Source of the DNA: Rotaria socialis
Lineage: Eukaryota; Rotifera; Eurotatoria; Philodinida; Philodinidae
Assembly (NCBI GenBank): GCA_905331475.1
Contig: CAJNYU010002381.1
Coordinates: 1-64,000, forward strand
Reading direction: 5' to 3'
DNA: 64,000 nt
Part shown: positions 36,372 to 50,400 of the stretch, piece after piece
How the letters are laid out: every line of letters begins with the position of its first letter
Numbering within the stretch: the stretch's first letter is position 1
Notes under the pieces: model-generated
Database searches by the model: none
Told to the model about the DNA's origin: nothing
The model's input: the letters and a program-made list of their open reading frames with translations, nothing else
Position numbers and translations under genes: made by a program

Positions 36372-38887
36372 CGAGGGAACCGCCCGAAGTGATTCCTCGC
36401 TTTTGAGCTCATATGTATGGGACATGTAGAGAACCTCTAGGCTAGAAAAAATCCCAAAGGATTTGGGGCCATGGCCATTCTATCATGAGATATTGAATTT
36501 TGAAGTTTCTAACGGTATAACGATTTTAGTCGTATACCACCACAATATATCAAAAATGAACGTAATATATGCTTCAATATTTTTGAGAGAGTTTTCTTTT
36601 ATGGGATGTTCATTAGCCTTTTCATGAAACATAGCCGTGTGCTATTAGTTTTTTTTGCGCTATGAGTTATATTCAAAATTATTGAATATAACAGAAAGAA
36701 GCTAAACACTGAATTATGAAAATGATAGGCTTCAAAAAAATGCTCAAAACAGAGAAATCTACGACAGCAAATGCATTGAATAAACGAAAGTAAGTTACAT
36801 GCACAGTTCAGCTATTGACAAAAGTTGTTGCCGATATGAAAGCAAATATCATTAACCGTTTGAAAGGGCCCCGGATGTTGGTCGGTATATCCTGATGCAA
36901 ACCATGAGTACTTTATCATAGGCACAAACAAAGGTGAGGATAATTGATTGTGAATAAGAGAGTTCATACGAATGATATTATTTCGTTCAGACAAGTTAAT
37001 CACAATATCATTGAGTTGAACATGATCAAACATACGTCGGGCAATTAATTTCCACTGCCTGTTAAAAAAACCATCCAGAGGTTGAATACACGATGTTGTT
37101 TGAGCCGGGATTTCTAGTCTCTTGCATCTTCTAACAGTAGAATATATTTCTGTATTCCTTTGACCAGGCCAATAGTCTGAGAGTAGAAGAAATTGCGCTG
37201 GTACCGATATACGAAGTACATGATCTCTTCAATATTCAACTAATGAAGTAGTAAGTTTTCCTGAAGAGCTGCATGTTACAACGATATTTAAAGCAGGAAA
37301 TAGTTTTCTTTTTATATCTAATAAAATGTGAATTAGTGTACTATATCTGTGATAAATAATAGATTCACTCACTTTCACTCATTTTCCCCTTTGGCTCTTT
37401 CAAGCAAAGAAACAAGGGACCAACCAATTTTCCAGCAGCAGATATCATTGGTTGAATTGTGTAAGAATGTGTCGTAGCATTTTTTTGATCTAACACGTGC
37501 CATAGTAACCTTTTCTCTCTCGTACGAAAGGGTTCTGTTGAAATGAAGCTCCAATTCCAGTCCAACCTGATCGGTTTTTAATACTTCTTCAGGTGCATAA
37601 TTCTGCATTTCTCTTTTAGCGTCACGTACAAAAGAGTCTGCTGATTCAATAATAGCATTAGTATCTTCTGCATGATGGCGAGTTACTAATTTTGTAATTT
37701 TTCTAGAAAAAATATGATGACGATGTTTGAAAACTCTCAACCAGTGTTCGGATGCTTCAAATATAAGACTCGAATTTTCAGCAGCTTTTTGTAACGCCCA
37801 TCGTTGTAAATCTTTATCGCGAACCGGTAAGACATTTTCTCGTGCTTCTTGAAACATGCCATATACAGAATCATCGATGACCTGAAACTTCTCTCGTTTA
37901 GTACCATTTTTTTCAATACATTGACGACACCGAGGAAGATACTGTCTGTGAGGAATAGATTTGAACCGATGTTGAGTAGATTTCCATGAGTACTTTTTTC
38001 TTCCTTTTGAATCACGTGCGTCAAAATAGTCGACCACTTCTCTCATATATTCGAGGTTAAAATTCGCTTGAATCATCAGATTCTCACCCTCTGTTGAATC
38101 ATCAAAACCAGTATCAACACCTTAATCAGCAGAATCGGTATAATCATCTTCGAAATCACCAAATTCTTCATCATCATCATAATCGAGAGTGGTGTGCGAT
38201 TCAATTCGATACGATGTGCAATTACAAACATCATTGATCATCTTCAGTAGAGAATCGATTAATTCTTGCTCACGTGAATATGATCTTGTTTCGCAACGAT
38301 GTGAGTCCTCATTTTGAGTCATTCGATTCACTAACAGTTGTGCAATTTTTATAGGACTAATCATGATTATGATTAAGCAGTTGAATGAAAAATGAAAAAT
38401 GTATATAATATATAATCAGTAGAATCGCGTATTCAGCTAGCAATTTCGTACTATGGTCAATAGTTGTTTACTCTCTTTAATATATTATAGTAGAACATGA
38501 TAAAATATATAAAATACCCACTTTTAAACTAACATCATTAAACAGAAACAGTTACTAATGTTCATGTATTTCAAATAAATAGCAGAAAATATTTAGACAA
38601 ATTTAAGGATGACAGGCTGCAAAATAATATACTAATTATCATATATATATACGTCTATATATATCTATATATTGAAAAATATTTAAGCTTATATTACGTT
38701 CATTTTTGATATATTGTGGTGGTATACGACTAAAATCGTTATACCGTTAGAAACTTCAAAATTCAATATCTCGTGATAGAGTGGCCATGGGCTCAAATCC
38801 TTTGGGATTTTTTCTAGCCTAGAGGTTCTCTACATGTCCCATACATATGAGCTCAAAAGCGAGGAATCACTTCGGGCGGTTCCCTCG
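36372..38887 (-). mobile_element. Tc5-like DNA transposon, 2.5 kb, TTA target duplication
   Basis: Terminal inverted repeats of about 213 bp start CGAGGGAACCGCCCGAAGTG at both ends (36372-36584; 38675-38887) and differ at only a handful of positions. The flanks are TTA at 36369-36371 and 38888-38890, with C before and G after, so the empty site was CTTAG. That is the CTNAG target with TNA duplication described for Tc4/Tc5 elements. The interior carries one degraded transposase gene on the minus strand. Confidence 0.92.
36812..38364 (-). pseudogene. Broken Tc5/pogo-type transposase
   Basis: The gene reads leftward within the 2.5 kb element. Segments: an acidic N-terminal part (38364-38122) ending at an in-frame TAA; the same frame then continues through a CENP-B-like DNA-binding region (KYSWKSTQHRFK, WLRVFKHRHHIFSRKITK) and into the first part of the DDE domain (LKTDQVGLELEL). 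Near 37480-37500 homology jumps to the next frame (THSYTIQPMISAAGKLVGPL), so there is a frameshift. A further in-frame TGA follows around 37235. The last part (LLLSDYWPGQ, the TTSCIQPLDGFFNRQWK signature of DDE_1 transposases) ends at 36812. With two stops and a frameshift it cannot make transposase. I describe the breaks only. Confidence 0.88.
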
Positions 38888-41096
38888 TTAGTTACATTGT
38901 GATTTTCCATGGCTCTTTAATGTGCACCAGCATCAAGTGTACGCAGGTGAGAACCAAAAGGGAACAAAAAGTAACTGTATTTCCGAATTCTTGTGTTTCG
39001 AGAAAATTTCTAATGCTTCCCAATATTTTTCAATGTATATAGAAATCCTTAGAAAGCTGTGGAAATGTGTAAAATGTTACAAATCAGTCAGATTGGATAT
39101 AGACGTAAGAACGTATTTACAGAGATCCTTCAGAAAAGGGATCTATCAGTCCTTCTCTACTTCTTAAAAAAGTATCACAAAATTCACATTCTATACTATT
39201 TAGACGTTGAAATACTTTTTCGTAGTTCTAGATTTGGAATTATGTGGCAAAAGAGATTGTAGTTACCCCTATCGCTGTCATAGAAATGTCGTCTAATGAT
39301 ACTGTGATGTATCATAGGAAACGACAAAACAGTTTATCATTTATTGATATCTGCTGTCAGATCATCTTAAAATGGAAGTAGAACTATATGTGTTTGTTCT
39401 TTTCGAAATAAAATGAAATTCATATATCTGACAGACATTATGCATTGAGTACAGTGAGGAGTAGAAAAGATCACGATTGGTTTTAATGAATTACAAATCG
39501 ATTACATTGATTACATTGTTAATATTGTTCTTTTTTGAATTCGAAGTCTATTAAAGATTATATCACATCAGTCGATTTTTTTGTAAAAGATAGGTTAAAA
39601 TCAATCTAAATCTCAATGCAGCTGAAAATCTATCGTCATACGATCTGACTATCTTATCAGTTCGTTCTATTTTAATTGGCCACTCTTCCGATGAGTATTT
39701 TGTTTTTCTTTCAAAAGTTGAAAATATTAGACAAAAATTACGATAAAGTTGATGAGTACTCGAGCAATAGTAAAATGAAGGTGTTCGTAGCGTTTGAAAC
39801 ATATCATTAAAAAAACAATAGAACAACGCAAACTCTACCAATCGATAACTTTGATGTACTTGAATCATGATGGAATCATTATTAATACAAAACTGATTAC
39901 AAATGATTCAGATCAACACAGGTTGGTTCCGAGCTCCAAAACATTAACACACAAAATAATCCATTACGCTTGATGCTTATTTTAAAGTTTCTGCATAGGT
40001 TGTGATCCAATTTAATGGTGTTGATGCACGAAATTATTTCCTTTTTAGATTTTTTACTTATTATTATAGATTCTTTTTGAACAATAATTAATCAGAAGTA
40101 TTTTTTTAATCTATTTCTATGCATGTTTTGTGCTTCTACATATAGCTACATAAGATAATGACCTACCTCAAACTATTATCAACTGTTATCAATTTAGACC
40201 ACAAATATCAAAGATATGAACAATTATTTCGATGTAAAAGAATGCTGTCATTCACTCTAGGTTTTATAAATTGCTGATAGCTATTGTTTAAAAAGACTCA
40301 AATGCTACACACATAAAGTGAGAAAATAAAAATTTAATTTTAACTCCTATGTTAGCCATTCTAGTATCATATAGAGTAAACACATACGAAAATATGACCA
40401 ATTAAACTGTGATCATCCTATTCGCATTCCATGGTTTTAATCCAATTTTAATGGGGTTTATGTCAAAAGTAATTGTTAATACATTAAGTATATCAAATTA
40501 AGGAAACTTAGTTAGATTAGCAATGTATAGTAAAGATTTTATGTGATAGAATCGGCAATAAGATCCAGTTAAATTCATTAATTTATTGATTTCAATCTAA
40601 ATATGTTGCTTCGTCGACGTTCAGTGATGCTTTTTGAAAAGTCAGTTTCAATCCAACTCTAAACAGTGATTCTGCAGATTTCTACTTTCAATAAGAAATA
40701 TTTACTTATCGTTGAAATTCACAACTTCTTTTCAATTAGAAAGAGGAAGTATCGAAGAATTCCTAATCGCCGAATCCGATTGGTTGGACGGTGCAATCCG
40801 GATTCCATACCCGGATTTAAAACGGTCATATCCTGGCTACGTATCTAGATCGGAAACTATTCATGTTTCTTCGTTACCGATCGTTAAAAGGAAACGATCG
40901 GAAAAGTAGTCAGGGATCCTGTTCTAAACGGAAGCCGTATCCGCTTATGGCTTCCAGAGCCAGGAATTAGCGGGAAGTACTCTGGAAACGGAGACTGGAA
41001 AACTTTTTGGAATACTGCTGCCGGAATTCGATGGAAAATCACCGGATCAGACAGTTTCCCGCCGTACGTATTTGACCTGGGTGGTTCTAATGTATT
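38888..41096. other. No gene recognised
   Basis: AT-rich up to 40740. From 40740 to 41080 it is GC-richer with GGAATTC/CCGGAT words (GCCGGAATTCGATGG), reminiscent of the block at 0.8-1.6 kb, but no inverted ends were found. Confidence 0.4.
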
Positions 41097-41345
41097 TTTT
41101 GAAAGCACTGTCCTTCATCATCAATGCACTTGTGCATTCGAATAAACCAGTCTCCGAAACAGTTTTGGAAGTCTTCTTTTGTGAGACTGTCAAGGACTTG
41201 TTCTAAAGCTGTTAACATTGCGTTGTCTTCGTCGAACCGAATTCCACGGAGTTGATTTTTGACCTATGGGAATAAGAGGAAGTCGCAGAGATTTAGATCT
41301 GAAGAATATGGAGGATTTGGATAAACAAGTTTTTCCAGTCATATT
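41097..41345 (-). mobile_element. Mariner-type transposase relic (C-terminal part)
   Basis: On the minus strand a frame ending at 41097 reads PNPPYSSDLNLCDFLLFP, the hallmark of the last catalytic region of mariner transposases (PPYSPDLAPxDxxLFP). It is followed by an in-frame TAG, then KNQLRGIRF, ALEQVL and a closing FIRMHKCIDDEG. Upstream sequence is not recognisable as the rest of the protein. It is an old fragment. Confidence 0.82.
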
Positions 41346-42111
41346 AAATCATAGTGCCAAATTGTTCACGTGAGAGTTGAAAACTCATATCGAAAATCAT
41401 GTGAGGGTGATTAGAACGAAATGAAAAAATGCAACGATCGGTAATCCTTGGAAGTCTGAAATTTTGCACATAATCCTAAATACGTTTAGTCATTCTAATG
41501 GAATACATGTCCTCAAATTACGACTTCCAGAAGACCCGGCCTGAAAAACTTTTGTAATGCCCCAAGTAAAATTTCGACGAATACGAGGAATATTTATAGT
41601 TCAATTTGACATACATATACATCAAAACACTTTATCGAATATCACCAGAGTCGGTCGTAAAGTTCAGCTTCGTACCTAACAATCAAAGAAATCGATCATT
41701 GCTCTACATCTGCTTCGTGCGAAGCTACTTCATCCAGTATTCGCTTCTAAGCTTTAATTTTGGAGGGACTATTTTGAAGATTTGCTTTGAAAGTTGTTCC
41801 TTTATATTTCTATTTTCACTCGTTTCACTGACATATTCTAATCTGTGGAGCCCTAGAGAATGTTTCATTATTATCTAAATACAATAATGCACAAAATGCC
41901 AGCAAAATAATACATTGAATTTATTTTAAAATACCAAACCAACTATAAGTATATTATTTAAAATATTGAAATTCAATTTGTCTTCCACCAACAATCCACT
42001 GTTGGAACGGCAGAGTTAACACCACTGGGTTGATTTCTCCTTTCGTTCCACAATAGGTTGATCTGTTTTCTTACTGATTAACCAACACCCACACCACCAC
42101 CACCACCAAAT
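41346..42111. other. No gene recognised
   Basis: Some further mariner-derived sequence may extend to about 41580. A short CCACACCACCACC run lies near 42090. Confidence 0.4.
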
Positions 42112-42182
42112 TAAAAACCCACGGTTGTGGAATTACTGTTGCAATTGTAGAATGCGGCATGAATTAGTCCTTCGCCACTAAC
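42112..42182 (-). pseudogene. Decayed duplicate of the secreted gene's repeat
   Basis: Immediately past the stop of the secreted-protein gene, in another frame, the minus strand reads VSGEGLIHAAFYNCNSNSTTV. It parallels LGGEGIIHVASYNCDSNPKNV inside the gene (minus, around 42434-42475). It ends at TAA (42112-42114). Either a second domain copy was cut off by a frameshift, or a tandem duplicate is decaying. Confidence 0.7.
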
Positions 42183-44416
42183 ACGCATCATCTTCAATCG
42201 ACTCGACAACGATTTCTTGGTTTTTATTAAAGTAGTTCCATTCAGCATTTGGATTTGTAGCAGAGCCTACTGCAAACAGTTGCACAACTGTTTGACCATT
42301 TACATCGTATGCGTTATGCCAGCCCACATTAGTCGTTACTTCGATGCCTCCACAATTCGGGTCGCTATTGCATTGGATCAATGCATCTGGAATGGTCAAA
42401 ACGCAGTAACCCGACACTACATTCTTAGGATTACTGTCGCAATTGTACGAGGCGACATGAATAATTCCTTCACCACCAAGCGCATAATCGCCAATCGAAT
42501 TAACAACGGTTGGTTCTGGTATGCTAATGGATCGCTTATTGGAGTGAACATGGGTGTTGACTTGGAATTTGCCAGATTTTGGTGCGCTAGGACGGTCTGT
42601 ACAGCTGGAAGCATCTTGAGCTACAATAATATTTGATATGAATGATGAGAAATTGAAGCCTCTGCAAAAGGAAAGGGTTTCGTTCGAAAACATGGAAAGT
42701 TCTGTCTGTTAAAATAGTATAATGGGAAGAAAAAACAATTTGCTAGCTTTGATGAATGTGTTCTGTGTTCTGATCATTGGAAGAAGAGTTTCAGCAAGTA
42801 GTTGTTTGAATGAAGATGATCTGGGTTGACTGAAACGGGGCAATTCGTCATTCTATGGCAGTATATAGTTTAAAAGAATGGATAATGTGAGCTAGAATCA
42901 TTCGGTGATTCATTCTTCTTGTAAATGGTGTAGGTTGTGACAAGGAACATGTGTCTACTATGGGATGAGGGAAATGGCGGGTGGGAACAGGAACGGACGT
43001 GCGTAAACAAGCCATCCATGTCCCAAGAATTTGGTCCCTGATGTAGAGCTAGATTAAATAGAAGGTCGGAGAAATCGCGGAACGTCTTCTTATGGGTGAC
43101 TGAGCGATGGAACCGAGGGCGGTGACGTAATCGAGTGTATGTCACTAATGAACATGCTTGTATATGATAACGGATAATCGGGCACTGAACAATATGCAAT
43201 CTCTCTCTGTATCTTTTCCCCCTACATATTTTTTATCCCTCTGTATCTCCTTCTCTCTCAATACTGTTTTCTGCTATGTATCTCCTTATTTATCTCTTTG
43301 TGTTATATAATCTGGCGGGTTATTGGAAATAAAAGGATTATTTATTACTTTAGAATAATTCGTGTAAACAGGTGATTAGAAGTAGCTAGTAGGAGAACAC
43401 AGTCCGGAAGTAGTCAGAGTTAACTTGAATTGAGGGGCATACACAGAGAATTAGTATGTTCGCAAAGAATCTTATTGTGCATATTTGATGTGTGTAGCAC
43501 ACACATATGCTTTCGAAAATTATGAAGCATGATAATTTAACAGCGAAACTTTTACTGTTACATTCTCTCTCTCTCTCACACACTTATAATTACGCTACTG
43601 TCTTCTTGTATCCATCAGAGAGTACTAAAAAAAATAAAACTTAAGGGTAGTTCATTATAAATCACAAAAATCAGCAAGACTTTCAAGGAAGAATTTTTAC
43701 TTAAGCTATTCGAAATTAGCTCAATGAATGTAAAGAATACCTATGAGCTCCATATTTCAGCTCCAATACAGCTATATTGATAAGTTTTTTCTTCCATTTG
43801 AAATTGCAATTGATTATTTTGATGGAGACGCAATACTTATGAGTCTTTGGCAATGATTTATATCAACTTTCCCTTGCTTGGTGGTGAACAATAATTAGAA
43901 TTCACAGTTGATGTCTGTTGGTTTTATGACAGAAAATAATTCTGTTTATTTTCACCAATATCCAAATTTTTCTAACAACGACAAACTCGAGACCCTAGTA
44001 TCTTTACTATGTTGCTTACGATTATCATCGAATAAAGCCGACATGCTCCATTCAGTAGTATACAATCTAGAGGGGTTGCTTTCATTCTAGAAGAACAATA
44101 ACTGACATTCTTCAAAAGAATGTTTCTATCTCGATGGAGATGAGAAGATTAGTCTTGTCACAGCCATATAGCATGGATACGAAAGGAATGGGCAAATAGA
44201 TTCAATGGTATCGTCAAGATGATAATTGATGCGTGACTTGTAAACATTCAAAAATGAATAGTAGAGCCACTTTCTTTTTATTTGAAAACGAAAAACATAT
44301 CTGTTCGAGGTAGATTTACTGTAAAAGATTTGAATGTAAGACTTACCAGATAATGAGACTATCAGCAGTTCCACAAAAGCAATTGCATAAAGCCATATTT
44401 TGATTGACGTTTGCAT
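42178..44416 (-). CDS. Small secreted cysteine-containing protein, 170 aa
   Basis: Two exons: 44347-44416 encodes a clear signal peptide (MQTSIKIWLYAIAFVELLIV) and 42178-42620 encodes the mature part. The acceptor at 42621-42622 (ATATTATTGTAG) restores phase and gives mature AQDASSCTD. The mature protein has paired cysteines (SYNCDSNP, SGYCVLTIP, LIQCNSDPNCGG, and a C-terminal Cys) and VGWHNAYDVNGQTVVQLFAVG near the end. I do not recognise the family, although the cysteine pattern resembles small extracellular domains. The single intron is about 1.7 kb, far longer than elsewhere in this window. The predicted exon join has not been tested, so the pairing of signal peptide and body is an inference. 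Confidence 0.68.
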
Positions 44417-47400
44417 TTCTGTAAACGACAAAGGAATTGAAATGAGAGAGTGTGTGTAGATGCAGATAAAATGCGGCTCAATTTATAGGCGAGCTTGATT
44501 TTCGTTACCAAGGCCAAAAAAATAAGTATACTTTCTCATGTAACAATTAATATGTCTCAGCTGCATTTAATCACTAAAAGGAATAATAGATAGTGTCTTT
44601 TTTTTCTATTCACATAAAATTTATATTTCGCCTTGACCTTTCTTTTTAATAAAGCACTTTGAAAAGTACATTTGTAATTATTTCTTTCATTAGTGGAAAA
44701 TGTTATTCTTTATTCATCGAAAATCATTTATATCCTACGCCTACGCATTGTATCCGAATTCAAAAAAATATTATTCTTTTCAAATGGAATGTATGCAAAA
44801 GAATAAGTCAGGTTATCTAATGCTCATCGATTCGCCATTTTTTCATTGTTCTTAAATATATTGACAAAATGATTTATATTCGATTATATGTAATTTAATT
44901 CATATTCAGGTAAATTATTGCTGAAACTGAACATTATGGTCTTCGAAAACGATATTCAAAGTTACTTGAAATGTCTATGTAAACAACACATTGTTTTTTT
45001 CGAAATCTAAAAAGAAGCAGAATGGCATATTTTCTCAACGTAAAATGAACAGCGTTGTGTACAAGCATCTCAGCTGAAAATGTTGACTGATAGTAAACAC
45101 TTGTGTTCAATTCATGCTGTCTGATTTATTTATTTGTATTTGTTATCCAACGTTATCATGTCTAATTCGTTTGAGTATAACCGTTCTTTTAATACATAAA
45201 TCTATCAAATAATTCAACATTGACCTGATATTTATGGAAAGAGATGCTTTGATTGATACGATAGTTTTATGATATAGCATCGAAGATAAACAATTATTTT
45301 TTAGCGAACGAACTTTTGCATCTGTCATGAAAAATGAATATTTATCTACAAATTGTTTCGATGTTGTAAAAGAATTATTTCATCATTCATAATATTACTA
45401 GCATTCAGAAAAGTGGGCAAAGGATGAATTGATATCTCAACGATTTCTCTACTGATTTTGATAACATGATATACACTCCACATCAAATAAAAAACAAACC
45501 TATTCTCAAACCATAAATTATTTTTCAATTTATCAAAGTCAGAAAAAACATTAAAAACGTTGGTTAGAATGATTCATAGCTTTTTTTTTAATAGTCGCAT
45601 CATGCTATCTATCACTCAAACATATCTCGCAACTATGAAAGAGATTACTTTACGCTTCTGCTCTAAGATGAAAATAAAATAAAAAACAATTGAAACATCA
45701 AAACAAATGGGGATTTATTAATAAAAATATTCGTACGTCTATGATGGTATGGCTACATTTGTTTCGGCGGATCATAACAACAAAGAGAGAATTTTGTATT
45801 CCTAAATCTTATATTTGTTTATACTAACAAAACTAGAGAGCTGAACTTCTATCTATTTACTTTTCAATTAAAATCTTAAAGTCATTGACCTAATCTTTTC
45901 AATTGTGTTCGAAAATTTAAATTTTCCAAAGTTCGGTTTAATTTAACTTTTTTGTATATTCAAAATTTATTGCTGTATAAAATGCATTACAATTCTACTA
46001 CACAGTGCAACAGATGTTCTTAAATGGTCCAGTTCTATTCGTTGACAGAATCAATTGCGAAATGTGTTCTACGTATTATATTGAAAAATCTCATTAGTAC
46101 CGTGTTCGAGAATTTAAGCGCTCGATTATAATGATTCTCCAACTGAAATTTATTCATTGATTTTGATTGTATTATTCTTGTTTACGGCATTATATCGTTT
46201 TTCAGTAGTAAACGATTTTAGACTATTTGTTTGCTGCGATAGTGATTAAAAATTAATGCTTATCAGGTATGAGCATCGAACATATTCTTGAATAATAAAT
46301 TTATAATGATATGTTTACGTGTAATCATTTAAGATAATGAAGCAAATATCACAAATTCTACAAGATGAAACTAACAAAAACAGTTAAGTGCAGTAAGGTA
46401 TTTACAACTTAAGCTATATAATGTAATTATATTCGTTGTCGAAGCATTGTAACTATATTTCAGTAATGTTTTTTCTATGATAAGAGTTATCAGTACTTAT
46501 AACAATGAGATCTATCTAATGTAAAACATGATAAACTCTTTCTTAATCTATTTGATCTAAGTAACTTCTTTTAACACTGCTTTGGGAATTTTCATTTTCT
46601 ATTAGCTTTCATACTTCGGGATAACCTCTAAATCATATAAAAGACATTATTGATAGGACACATATTGTACTGATTGCAATTCATTTTAAATCGAAAAGAA
46701 TAGAATTTTGAAGGCTATTCACCATTTGAAATGTAACAAAGGCAACATCATTAATTTTTCTTTTAGTTACTAATTGCTTTTTATAATAAAAGGAATATTT
46801 ATACATGCACTTTTATACGAAACGAAAGGGCAAAATCCTGTTGTTGGTTTTTTGGCTGGTTAGTATTTATTTCTCAAGGACTGCTCGGTATAAGGATTCT
46901 AAAAGAGATTGCGTTACAATCTGAAAATTGAAATCTTTAACTCTTTATATTTTTCAATAATCAGAATGTATTTTCGTTAAAACAAAAGCCTAGGATAAGT
47001 AGGTACAAATAAAATGATATTCCTGATGTTCTACTGTCTTTGTCGATTGATCAAGGTTTTGTGAAATATTTATTACATGTCCTAAATTATAAGTCGATAA
47101 TCAAACTTAAAATGCACATTCGAAAATAATTCCTTCGATACTTTTCCAAATGCAATGATTTCTCTCATTAATTATTTTCTTGTGTTAAATTCTTCCATTA
47201 TACTTACGTTCATCATGTTCATATTTTATAAGTTTTGTCTTTCGAAATGGCGATTGTTCATTTAATTTATTTCGATTTTAAATAAATATTTTCATTGATG
47301 TAAGATACGCCTTTTTTATTTACTCATTACATTCATTTTTGAAAATATCTCAATCCTTCTCATTTATTGTTCGTGTTCAGTTAGAATGGTTTTATAAAAA

Positions 47401-50400
47401 TATATTAAATAGACATTTGATTGTTTTATTTGATCTATGATTTTCAATGAATAAAATTATTAATACTAATCTTATAATTATCTGTATTTACAGTCTAATA
47501 TAAATCAAATTCTTGGAAAATGATTGAATTAGTAAATTTGAAAACAAAACTCACACCAACATCAATGTTTCAAAAGGCATATTATGTTGGTCATTGTAAA
47601 TATCAATATTTAAATTACTGCGATCCATAGAAAACTAGTTGGTAGTAAACGCCTACTTGATTTTTATCAAGAAAATCGAAGAAACTGCTCTTCTCTTTAT
47701 ACATTGACAATATACAGGCAATCTTCGATTTTTTTCTCCTTTAGTAATCGTATTTCGTCTTTCGAACTATTAAAAGCATAACTATTCATGTCCATCTTCT
47801 TATTATTAAGCATTATGAATAAAAATTGATCTGTAGTTTTTTCTTTTCTTCATATTAACAAAATATAGAAAAGAAAAGCAATTATTATTCGAATCTTTTT
47901 CTTCTTCTCTTCTATTATGATACTAGTTGAAGAAAGATGAAATACTATTATTTTTTTCCAATTCTATTCATGATTCTCTTTTGAAAATCATCATGAAACG
48001 AGAGAGAAAACGACAAATCATTTTCATATTTTTATTAGAAAAAACTAAGATCTCTTACTATAATTTTTATTACTGAATAATGACAAAAATTTCAGTCAGA
48101 AAATGCAATTGAGAACGTAGGAAAACTAAGAGGAATTCAAATTCATTTTGTTAATTATAATTCTATTTTGAGTTGTCACAAATGAAATTAAATGACAAAA
48201 ATTAGAAAAAATAAAATAAGCTAGTTAAAGAAAAACTTTTTACTGATTTTAATTAGAATTCATAGGAATATATCAATGTTGTAATGCATTGCCTATCTCT
48301 GAGAAATTTTTCTTGTCGCTAAATTTTAATAACTATACACTGTAAAAAACGGGCAGAATAATGAACGCTTGCCCTTGATTTTTTTTTCTATAAACCCTTG
48401 AAGGGTTTATGTGCACGCCCTATACTCTAGAAATGGTATATGAACTGAAGGGTTTGTGATTGTCAGGGTATATGAAACTGTTTTTAGGATTTTATATTTC
48501 ATAATTTTATTCAAAGTGATAATTAATAAACGGATATGTGTAGATTAATATGCCTATTTAAAAATCAGCGTATTATCCAACAATCAGGGGTAGATTATTA
48601 TACGATATTGTAACAGGGTTCATTATTATATGATGAAGGGTAGATTGGTGTACACTATAGCAATCGATTGCAAAACAAGTCCCCTCTGTACTTGAGAAGA
48701 ACACACCGACTTTTAAAACGTTTATTGAGATTTTGTTAATTCTTCAAAACTTACGAGCCAAAAAATATTTATTGCATCAATAGTGCATTATAGTGAGAAA
48801 ATTATATGATCAATATTTCTAGTTTTAGTATTTTATGTTTCCATCAGTATTTATATTACCCGCGTTTTAGCAGTGCAATTCACATTTTTAACACAACGGT
48901 TCACTACTTTGGAACATAGGAAAAGCTTAAATTCTATATCGCCGTAAGTGTTTATTATTCGATGTGACATGGTGAATTTGTCCACTGAGCCAGTTGTTCT
49001 GCTTATCAGTCGATAGATATCTGTGCAAGACGGGATATGAAAACTAAAATAGTAGATGTTGCTATGAAGAGTACATCGTGTTGCAATCAATCTAGAGGTA
49101 TTTAGTATTCTACAATTAAGCATAGGTTATTTTATGTTAACTTTTGATGGATGTATTATTCTACATTCAAACCTCAAATTTCTGAAATTGTCAACAGAAA
49201 GGTTACAATCCTACAGTTTGATTGAAAACATGCAGCTATACCTGTTAAGATAAACTAGTATACAAGGCTAAGTTCTAATTTCAAAAAGCATTGTTTTTGG
49301 GCATGGCATTCGATTCTTTTATAGAAGTTGTGTTAAGTGAGTGACAAGATTATTTTGACTCAAAGTCGCTGCAAAATCTAGTTTTTTGGCAGTTGTGGCG
49401 CGTTTTTAACATCACGAATCGATGTGACGATGAAAATTCACAAAATAACTGATAAATTATTTCCAATATATGAAGTAAACAATCGAATCGTTGGCCACGC
49501 ATCAGTCAACACCAAGTTCAATTGTTAAAGAGCGATTCCAATAGCTAGTATCATATTCTCTGATAATTTGCAATAGAAACTGTAAAACTAATATGCAGTC
49601 ATTATCCATTTAGATCGAATAATGATTGTATGAAAACAATTTCACAGTTGATTCATATCCAGCACTAATAACTAAAGTGTCTGAAAACTAATTTTTGTTC
49701 TCTCGATGAAAAATCTGTTTTTTTTTAATGAAATTATGCAGTAAACTCTGAAACACTGCGATAAATAAGGATCATTTTATCGTAGAAATCACTTTCTTCA
49801 ATGTTCACTTCAGATAGTTTTGAGAGCGAAGACTCGTTTTAAAATGAAAATTATTCTAAGAATATGAAAAAAACTAAGTTGAGAGGAAAGCATGCGATAA
49901 ATCATTGGCACTGTGCTCAATGAAATCCAGGATTTATCCATATTTCAGTTGAAGTTAAAGTCTTCATCAAAATATTTTCTTTCACCTGATAGCATTATTG
50001 AGCCAAATACAGGAACAGTACAAATTATAGTTTTTTCGATTAATTTGTTTTCATTTAAGACAAATCGTAGACATTGTTTCATTTCTTGTTGCTGTTACGC
50101 GAAATATTTTATTTCGATGCTTGCAAGATACAACATGAATCCTAAATTTATGATCATCAGATTTAATAAGTTAATGCTTGTTTCTAATAAGAATATTTAT
50201 TAGGAACGCGTTATAGTTTTGCTTTCATTACTAAGGAATTTCGAATCAGTATACAGATATTTTTGTATTATCTAGTCGATAAGTATTTTTTCTGTCGAAT
50301 AATTTAAAATCGAATATTACTTGTCAGTAACACAAACAAATATGTTTCAAAATGGCAATTTCTAGAGACTCCTTTCTTATTTTACGTTTTGTCTATTATT

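Noticed and set aside
40740..41090. Another GGAATTCC-type hairpin element
   Set aside because: Some shared words but no inverted ends or self-complementary arms were found.
42217..42636. 139-codon plus-strand open frame
   Set aside because: Antisense shadow of the secreted-protein exon, which has a signal peptide exon, phase-correct splice sites and an internal repeat homology.
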